Source of the DNA: Brevibacillus porteri
Lineage (GTDB): Bacteria > Bacillota > Bacilli > Brevibacillales > Brevibacillaceae
Length of the DNA: 64,000 nt
Assembly: GCF_003013475.1 (NCBI RefSeq)
Contig: NZ_PXZO01000009.1
Location: 1-64,000, forward strand
Direction: 5' to 3'
Part shown: piece after piece, positions 60,801-64,000 of the stretch
Layout of the letters: each line of letters starts with the position of its first letter
How positions within the stretch are numbered: position 1 is the stretch's first letter
Made by a program: the position numbers and the translations under genes
The notes under the pieces: model-generated
Seen by the model: the letters and a program-made list of their open reading frames with translations, nothing else
Told to the model about the DNA's origin: nothing
Databases searched by the model: none

Positions 60801-62194
60801 AGATGGATGTGGAAGACATTCAATATATCGAGGCACACGGAACCGCAACCAAATTAGGGGACCCTGTAGAGATTCATGCGCTGAGTGAATCCTTCCGCCA
60901 ATTCACACCGAAGAAACGATTCTGCGCCATTGGTTCTTTGAAAGCCAACATCGGCCATACCACAGCGGCGGCTGGGGTGTTGAGTGTCATCAAGGTTTTA
61001 CTCAGCATGAAAAACAAGAAGATGGCCCCTTCGATCCATTTTGTCAAAGAGAATGAACACATTGATTTTGAAAACAGCCCTGTTTATGTGAATACGAAGC
61101 TGCAAGATTGGCAGACCAATTCCAAAGGCTCTCGCTTGGCTGCGGTCAGCTCTTTTGGCTTCAGCGGCACCAATGCTCATCTGGTGATCGAAGAGTTTGA
61201 TAGAAGCAAGGTAAGAGCCTCTGCTCCTGTTGTGGGTCAAGAGATAGCGACGGGAGTCTTCGTGCTGTCAGCAGAATCACGTGAACAATTGGTGGCTTAT
61301 GCCATGAAAACAAAGGCATTTGTAGAGAATCATCATGATGTGAAACTGGCAGATTTCCTTTATACCTATCAGACTGCTAGGGAATCGATGTCTCATCGAG
61401 TAGCAATCGTGGTAGACAGTAAGGAACAGCTGATTGCGCAGTTAGAGCAATTCATACAAAGTAATGGGGCGAAAACGGCTGATCTGTTTATCGGAGAAAT
61501 AAACAAAACGGGCGGAATCAAGATCGGCGATACGGAAGAGGGACGGGATTTTATCCGCAATCTCGCTCTGAACAAGAAGATCAAAAAACTGGCTGAGCTA
61601 TGGGTTCATGGTAACGAAATAGAGTGGGGAGCTCTCTATCCAAAAGGAATGGTAAGCCGTCTATCAGGCCTGCCAAGCTATCCTTTTGCCAAGGAACGAT
61701 ACCGTTTACCCAAAGTTGTCGTAGGCAACCGAACCCATCCAGAAGCAGCCGCCACCTCCGAACGGACAGCAGAAAAACACGAACACAGACCAGCAGACAT
61801 AGCCAACTCAACTGAGCTACCTCGTGTTCAGGTGGAAGAAGCAGATGTGAGCGAGACAGAAATCCAAAACTCGGTGATCCATCATGATGTCATACATGCT
61901 AACGATGATGATACACCACGTAACGAACTCGTGAGAAAAATTGCTGCTGCGTGGGAAGAGGTACTTGGCGTGAAAAAGGTTGACATCCACAAAAACTTCC
62001 AAGACCTTGGCGGCGATTCAATCATGGCCACTCAGATTATTTCCAGATTGAAGAATAGCTTCCCGGTTGATTTGGATTTAGACAATCTCTTTTCCGCGCC
62101 AACTGTTGCAGGAATGGCGGAGCTGATTGAAGAGGAACTGATTGCTGCTATTGATGAGCTTCCAGAAGAGGCAATTTTGGAGCTATTAAGCTGA
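54836..62194 (+). CDS. Trans-AT polyketide synthase subunit (cMT-ACP, KS0-oMT-ACP-ACP, KS-PCP)
   Basis: 2,452 aa. I chose ATG 54836 because AAGGAG (54822-54827) lies 8 nt upstream; the in-frame GTG at 54827 overlaps that site. Residues: cMT 3-359 (GAGTGGTS), ACP14 387-477 (Ser430), KS13 532-962 (DTMCSSA, Cys702; Ser837 replaces the HGTGT histidine), linker LPTYPF, O-methyltransferase 1132-1425 (DFGCGHGTD), ACP15 1472-1549 (GIGS, Ser1506), ACP16 1591-1669 (GIGS, Ser1624), KS14 1706-2122 (NTACSSS, Cys1866; HGTAT; NIGH), linker LPSYPF, PCP-like carrier 2361-2442 (LGGDS, Ser2395). The C-terminus IDELPEEAILELLS is an acidic tail of the type that docks onto NRPS N-termini. It finishes module 13, O-methylates, extends once and hands over to the NRPS 54 nt downstream. 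No AT or thioesterase. Confidence 0.93.
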   Translation: MNKMDELLLKLLWGQMQSLGCFTEKNQALSDLKRKSGLLDLYDLWLEETASVLARNDYLVYDRATSTVIDTAPISSAAVWQEWEQEKEVWLKNSDTNAQVKLVEATLRALPQILTGKVRATEVIFPNSTMELVEKVYKNNTVSDYFNEVLADTVVAFVEERLNQDSTARIRILEIGAGTGGTSAVVFQKLKAYEKHIQEYCYTDLSKAFFMHAEKEYGPSNPYLTYQIFNVEESVTGQGMDLGGYDIVIAANVLHATKNIRQTLRNAKAVLKKNGLLLLNEMSKNTIFLHLTFGLLEGWWLYEDPELRLSGCPGLSSSKWQRVLEEEGFQSVFFPTEEAHVMGQQIIVTESDGVIRQQQKQQPKPATSINAEQPKPKRVNIPSAPEGKAIEEVLREKSTEYIKQLIAETLKMPSNRMDTSESLEAYGMDSILSVQLINPFRKIFGETISGTLFFEYQTVDDLVEHLLETQREALISLTGLDDHKQEPNRTEDHVEFSPLPKIEGKRNPRKARAFASSAHSQMTASKPASSGKIAIIGMSGRFAQANTLDEFWENLVQGKKSISEIPAERWDWTEYYHPNREEATSHGKSYSKWGAFLEEFDQFDPLFFNMTPREAENIDPQERLYLEECWKALEDAGYASSKMSTELRKRTGVFGGITKQGFHLYSTETTHHFPTTSYSSMVNRASYYLNLQGPSMPIDTMCSSALVAIHEACEYIRNGKGSMAIAGGVNLYTHPHTYFGLTVGQLISHTSDSAAFGNGGIGFVPGEGVGAVVLKDYDQAVQDRDHIYAVIRGTAVNHKGKANSYMTPSPNPIADVMKEALEEGGLDPRSISYLEASAYGSDIVDAVEMTAVTKAFHNRQGTEGDYRLGSVKPNIGHCESASGMSQLMKVILSLQHQTLVPTLVPAELNPNIPFDQLPFQLQREVSEWKQVTVDGQTVPRRAGITSFGGGGVNAHLIVEEYNQNSPSRVNDSEPQLFVFSAKTKERLQAYIHRWIGYLQKHQPIDLANTAYTLQIGREEMPCRLAVITNSQTELYQKLERWLEHQAETDHCFFGDLKENKEWMPDRVAQAIELRDVGELAKWWVLGNPIPWQKLHEGKELSRVAKLPTYPFKRRTCWIERNQTNHSRRETSMTSAHPEFENKAVEIYTYSANSSEAEFSEDYLTVCPFERKIPGFSMSRVILNPEKYPLEREMVREKQVEMRQVLFCKENFSRLQKVLDFGCGHGTDVIQIAELYPHMETHGFTITKAQAELGNQRIAQKNLGARAKIFNKDSSKDAFPDLYDMIVGIEVSFHIRNKHGLFQNISSSLNEEGTVLLIDYIANTRGPIVDQNVEVSIPTVQEWIELLAEHQLVIDEIIDVSPQIANALHDPDVEQYIKHLPKAVQDLYINTVNQSISLERGWISYCLFKLKKAPYLAYTKRCEWNASKISKKRPYPEALAEMVNSGSIPYPKKQTRTLPNPNQHGHSFHWNRETIKESLVEAFAAVLGHLPGELEEVETLKDIGIGSLNAVALSEMINSKFNLKLPTSVVFEHNTLDALASYIASHLQQDEPSQLHASKPFVSDAQNQSFTSEYSEQKRDFAADQSIPDRTKIKASLIQVFSTVLGLRQEELEEVESLKDLGIGSLNAVPLSEAINSKFHLKLPTSVVFEHNTLDALASYIATHLPERLSAQAESFNQSHGNLDEKPAYTERVSTRNIAYEPPKAASDDIAIIGISCRTAGARGQDEFWELVSQGKDCIREVTNPDWRAFFKENAFVDIPMKYGVMEDIEYFDPAFFKISPTEAQSMDVTQRILLQESYKALEDAGYTPSMLRGQPVGTVIGAMAGMTVEQDFSHFGMLGSDTSILASRIAYFLDLKGPALAVNTACSSSLVAIDIACQKLKTEEVNLAIAGGITIYSHPAPFISMSNARMLSPTGECRPFDNGANGIVVGDGVGVVILKRLQDALRDNDSIYGVIRGSGTNQDGRTLGITVPSFQAQSDLQKSIYAKKQMDVEDIQYIEAHGTATKLGDPVEIHALSESFRQFTPKKRFCAIGSLKANIGHTTAAAGVLSVIKVLLSMKNKKMAPSIHFVKENEHIDFENSPVYVNTKLQDWQTNSKGSRLAAVSSFGFSGTNAHLVIEEFDRSKVRASAPVVGQEIATGVFVLSAESREQLVAYAMKTKAFVENHHDVKLADFLYTYQTARESMSHRVAIVVDSKEQLIAQLEQFIQSNGAKTADLFIGEINKTGGIKIGDTEEGRDFIRNLALNKKIKKLAELWVHGNEIEWGALYPKGMVSRLSGLPSYPFAKERYRLPKVVVGNRTHPEAAATSERTAEKHEHRPADIANSTELPRVQVEEADVSETEIQNSVIHHDVIHANDDDTPRNELVRKIAAAWEEVLGVKKVDIHKNFQDLGGDSIMATQIISRLKNSFPVDLDLDNLFSAPTVAGMAELIEEELIAAIDELPEEAILELLS
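56430..59840 (+). other. Module 14: non-elongating KS13(0)-oMT-ACP-ACP
   Basis: KS13 keeps Cys (56939-56941) and NIGH, but EAHGTGT reads EASAYGS (Ser codon 57344-57346). The oMT (58230-59110) has the SAM loop DFGCGHGTD near 58490-58515 and differs from the cMTs. KS0-oMT modules in trans-AT systems methylate the beta-hydroxyl delivered by the previous module. Tandem ACPs follow. Confidence 0.85.
59250..59840 (+). repeat. Tandem ACP duplication (ACP15 and ACP16)
   Basis: Two ACP units 354 bp apart (serine codons 59351-59353 and 59705-59707). They share long identical DNA stretches such as AATACGCTAGATGCATTGGC and, in protein, KLPTSVVFEHNTLDALASYI. The near-identity points to a recent duplication or ongoing gene conversion. 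Both keep GIGSLNAV, so both should be functional. Confidence 0.85.
59950..62160 (+). other. Module 15: KS14-PCP, interface to the NRPS
   Basis: KS14 has Cys (60431-60433), HGTAT (His kept) and NIGH, so it should elongate. No KR, DH or MT follows; the beta-keto group is expected to stay. The carrier domain reads LGGDSIMATQ (Ser 62018-62020), the PCP-type signature rather than GxDS, as suits donation to a condensation domain. Confidence 0.82.
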
Positions 62195-62248
62195 TGAATT
62201 CATCTATAAAAAAGGCAGCAGAATCACCATGTGGGAAGGAGCAATCCG
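62195..62248 (+). other. 54-nt gap before the NRPS gene
   Basis: No terminator is visible. A perfect 12-bp palindrome (62193-62204) overlaps the stop codon but is not followed by a T-run. The ribosome site AAGGAG (62236-62241) of the next gene lies 7 nt before its ATG. Readthrough transcription is expected. Confidence 0.6.
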
Positions 62249-64000
62249 ATGATCAATGAGAAGGAATCAGCTAAATCAAGAGATGAGATACTTGCCGAGA
62301 GCAGATCGAAGCTTTCCGAGAAGAAACTGGCCTTGCTGGAGAAGCTGAAAGGCTCAAAACTGGAGACGAAAAAGACTGGGATTCCGCGGCGTTCAAGAGA
62401 GGGCTTCGTGCCCCTCTCTTTTGCCCAGCAGAGACTATGGTTTTTAGACCAGTTGGTACCTAACAGTCCTGCTTATAATGTGGTTGCCGCCTTCCATCTA
62501 TCGGGTGAGCTTCACACAAACATCATGGAGCAGTGCGTTAATGAGATAGTGGAACGCCATGAAGCCCTGCGAACTACCTTTCAAGTCGCAAACGGAGAGC
62601 CGTATCAGCTAATTGCTCCTGCCTTGCAAATTCCATTTCCCATTGTCGACCTGACAGGACATCCCGAGGCGCAGAGGGAGGATGAGTTTCGCCGACTCGC
62701 GAAAGAGGAAAGCATGTATGTTTTCGATCTAACCAAAGGACCCTTGTTGCGTGTTACTTTATTCAAACTCGGCGAAGACTTGAATATTCTACTTTTGAAC
62801 GTTCACCATATCATCATAGACGGATGGTCAGTCGGAGTTTTCTTCAGAGAAATGGTTCTACTTTATCAGGCATATCTTGCGGACAAGCCTTCACCATTGC
62901 CTGAGCTTCCGATCCAGTATGCTGATTTTTCAAGCTGGCAGCGGGAGTGGCTTCAAGGAGAAGTTCTGGAGAAACAGCTTTCTTACTGGAGAGAAACCCT
63001 TGGAAAAGAAAGCAGCGCGTTAGAGCTACCAGTAGACCGTACAAGACCTCCTATCCAAACGTTTCAAGGAGGGAGCCTAAAACTACAAATTCCCTCTTCC
63101 CTTTCACATGCCATGAAAGCGCTGAGCGAGCAAGAAAATGCCACGCTGTATATGGTTTTGATCACCGCGTTAAAGATATTGTTGCACCGTTACAGCGGGC
63201 AAAATGATATCCGGGTGGGAGTGCCCGTAGCGAATCGTAACCGAGTGGAAATGGAGAATCTGGTCGGCTTTTTTGTGAATACGTTGGTTCTCAAAACAGA
63301 TGTTTCCGGCAATCAAAGCTTTAGAGAACTGTTGTCACGTGTGAGAGAAACAGCGAACAGCGCATACAGACATCAAGACGTACCATTTGAACGATTAGTG
63401 GACGAATTGCAGCCTGAGCGTAATATGAGTCAAAATCCACTGTTTGAAGTTTGCTTTGTGTTGCAGAACTTTCCTATGCCGAAAAAATCGGACATGTCTG
63501 CATTAGGCTTTTCCTTGGTCAAATTTGAAGAATTCCGTAACAACACATCCAAGTTTGACCTCTGGATTCAGGTTGTAGAAAAAGGCGATATCCTTGACCT
63601 GGACGTCGAGTTCAATTCCGATATTTTTAATGAATCGACAATTAGTCGCTTGTTAGAAAGCTTTACAATCGTGCTGGCAGGCATTGTCGCGAATCCGAAC
63701 CAGCCGATTTCAGATTTGCCGATTTTGACCGCTGCGGAAGAGCAAAAGCTGTTGATTGAATGGAACGATACGAAGACGTACTACCCACAGCAAGATAGGT
63801 GCCTTCATGAAATGATCGAAGCGCAGGCTGCCAAAACACCAGATGCCCCAGCCGTTATTTTTGAAGAGGAGCAACTCACTTACCGTGAATTGGATCAACG
63901 GGCGAATCAGCTGGCTAACCATCTCGTAAAACAGGGTGTAAGCGCGGAAACGCTTGTGGGCATTTATATGGAGCGCTCATTTGAGATGGTCATTGGGCTG
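62249..64000 (+). CDS. Non-ribosomal peptide synthetase (C-A..., partial at right edge)
   Basis: 584 residues are visible, open to the window end. The ATG has AAGGAG 7 nt upstream. The N-terminus LSEKKLALLEKLKG is a typical NRPS docking helix. A condensation domain follows (residues ~51-498): LSFAQQRLWFLDQL, HHIIIDGWS (His187, Asp191), RHQDVPFERLVDEL and NPLFEVCFVLQN, giving an LCL-like pattern. The adenylation domain begins near 518 with LTYRELDQRANQLANHLV and breaks off at the GIYMERS region, before the substrate pocket, so the amino acid cannot be read. Its partner is the acidic C-terminus and PCP of the preceding protein. It should amidate the completed polyketide; whether a thioesterase, reductase or further modules follow lies outside the window. 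Confidence 0.9.
   Translation, partial: MINEKESAKSRDEILAESRSKLSEKKLALLEKLKGSKLETKKTGIPRRSREGFVPLSFAQQRLWFLDQLVPNSPAYNVVAAFHLSGELHTNIMEQCVNEIVERHEALRTTFQVANGEPYQLIAPALQIPFPIVDLTGHPEAQREDEFRRLAKEESMYVFDLTKGPLLRVTLFKLGEDLNILLLNVHHIIIDGWSVGVFFREMVLLYQAYLADKPSPLPELPIQYADFSSWQREWLQGEVLEKQLSYWRETLGKESSALELPVDRTRPPIQTFQGGSLKLQIPSSLSHAMKALSEQENATLYMVLITALKILLHRYSGQNDIRVGVPVANRNRVEMENLVGFFVNTLVLKTDVSGNQSFRELLSRVRETANSAYRHQDVPFERLVDELQPERNMSQNPLFEVCFVLQNFPMPKKSDMSALGFSLVKFEEFRNNTSKFDLWIQVVEKGDILDLDVEFNSDIFNESTISRLLESFTIVLAGIVANPNQPISDLPILTAAEEQKLLIEWNDTKTYYPQQDRCLHEMIEAQAAKTPDAPAVIFEEEQLTYRELDQRANQLANHLVKQGVSAETLVGIYMERSFEMVIGL

Noticed and set aside
60837-60860. KS14 as a fourth KS0 because HGTGT reads HGTAT
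   Set aside because: The catalytic histidine is kept; only the second glycine differs, and Cys and NIGH are intact, so elongation is expected.
62193-62204. 12-bp palindrome GATGAATTCATC as a terminator
   Set aside because: The stem is only 6 bp and no T-run follows. A ribosome site for the next operon gene lies just downstream.
1-64000. CRISPR arrays, tRNA/rRNA genes, riboswitches
   Set aside because: No short regularly spaced repeats, cloverleaf-like or rRNA-like stretches were seen. The window is essentially continuous coding sequence.

Overview
The window is almost entirely one gigantic trans-acyltransferase (trans-AT) polyketide synthase / non-ribosomal peptide synthetase (PKS/NRPS) operon on the + strand. 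Strong AGGAGG-type ribosome sites, moderate GC and the domain style point to a spore-forming Firmicute, most likely Paenibacillaceae (Brevibacillus or Paenibacillus-like). This is inferred from style only; no taxonomic marker gene is present.

Layout. Positions 1-393 are the end of an IS3-family insertion sequence, with orfA on the minus strand running off the left edge. Its insertion beheads an alpha/beta-hydrolase gene (rest at 394-1063). A free-standing SAM methyltransferase follows (1081-1896). Then come six assembly-line genes: 1916-10141, 10138-22068, 22065-43589, 43592-54817, 54836-62194 and an NRPS gene from 62249 that runs off the right edge. Junctions are ATGA overlaps or gaps of 2-54 nt, so this reads as one transcription unit. 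No promoter or terminator is evident inside the window, and no acyltransferase, enoylreductase or thioesterase domain is present. Those functions must lie elsewhere.

Assembly line as read (/ = subunit break, psi = degenerate, 0 = non-elongating): ACP-ACP; KS1-cMT-ACP; KS2-DH-KR / cMT-ACP; KS3-DH-ACP; KS4-DH-KR-psiACP-ACP; KS5(0)-ACP / C-A-PCP; KS6-KR-ACP; KS7-DH-KR-psiACP-ACP; KS8-DH-KR-ACP; KS9-KR-ACP; KS10(0) / DH-ACP; KS11[psiACP in linker]-DH-KR-psi-cMT-ACP; KS12-psiDH-KR-psiACP / cMT-ACP; KS13(0)-oMT-ACP-ACP; KS14-PCP / C-A... That is 14 KS (11 with the full Cys-His-His set), 8 DH, 8 KR, 3 intact and 1 eroded C-methyltransferase, 1 O-methyltransferase and 4 ACP-like domains without the phosphopantetheine serine. 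By collinearity the product should be a long unsaturated acyl chain with C-methyls near the start and late in the chain, one amino acid amide in the middle, conjugated olefins on both sides of it, a late beta-methoxy-alpha-methyl unit, and at least one further amino acid at the end.

Most interesting: a recurrent family of serine-less ACPs, one inserted inside a KS-flanking linker; matched decay of a cMT and a DH that agrees with the downstream KS and oMT; three KS0 domains in three different contexts; and two modules split exactly between KR and cMT. I do not recognise the compound. No known product name is assigned.
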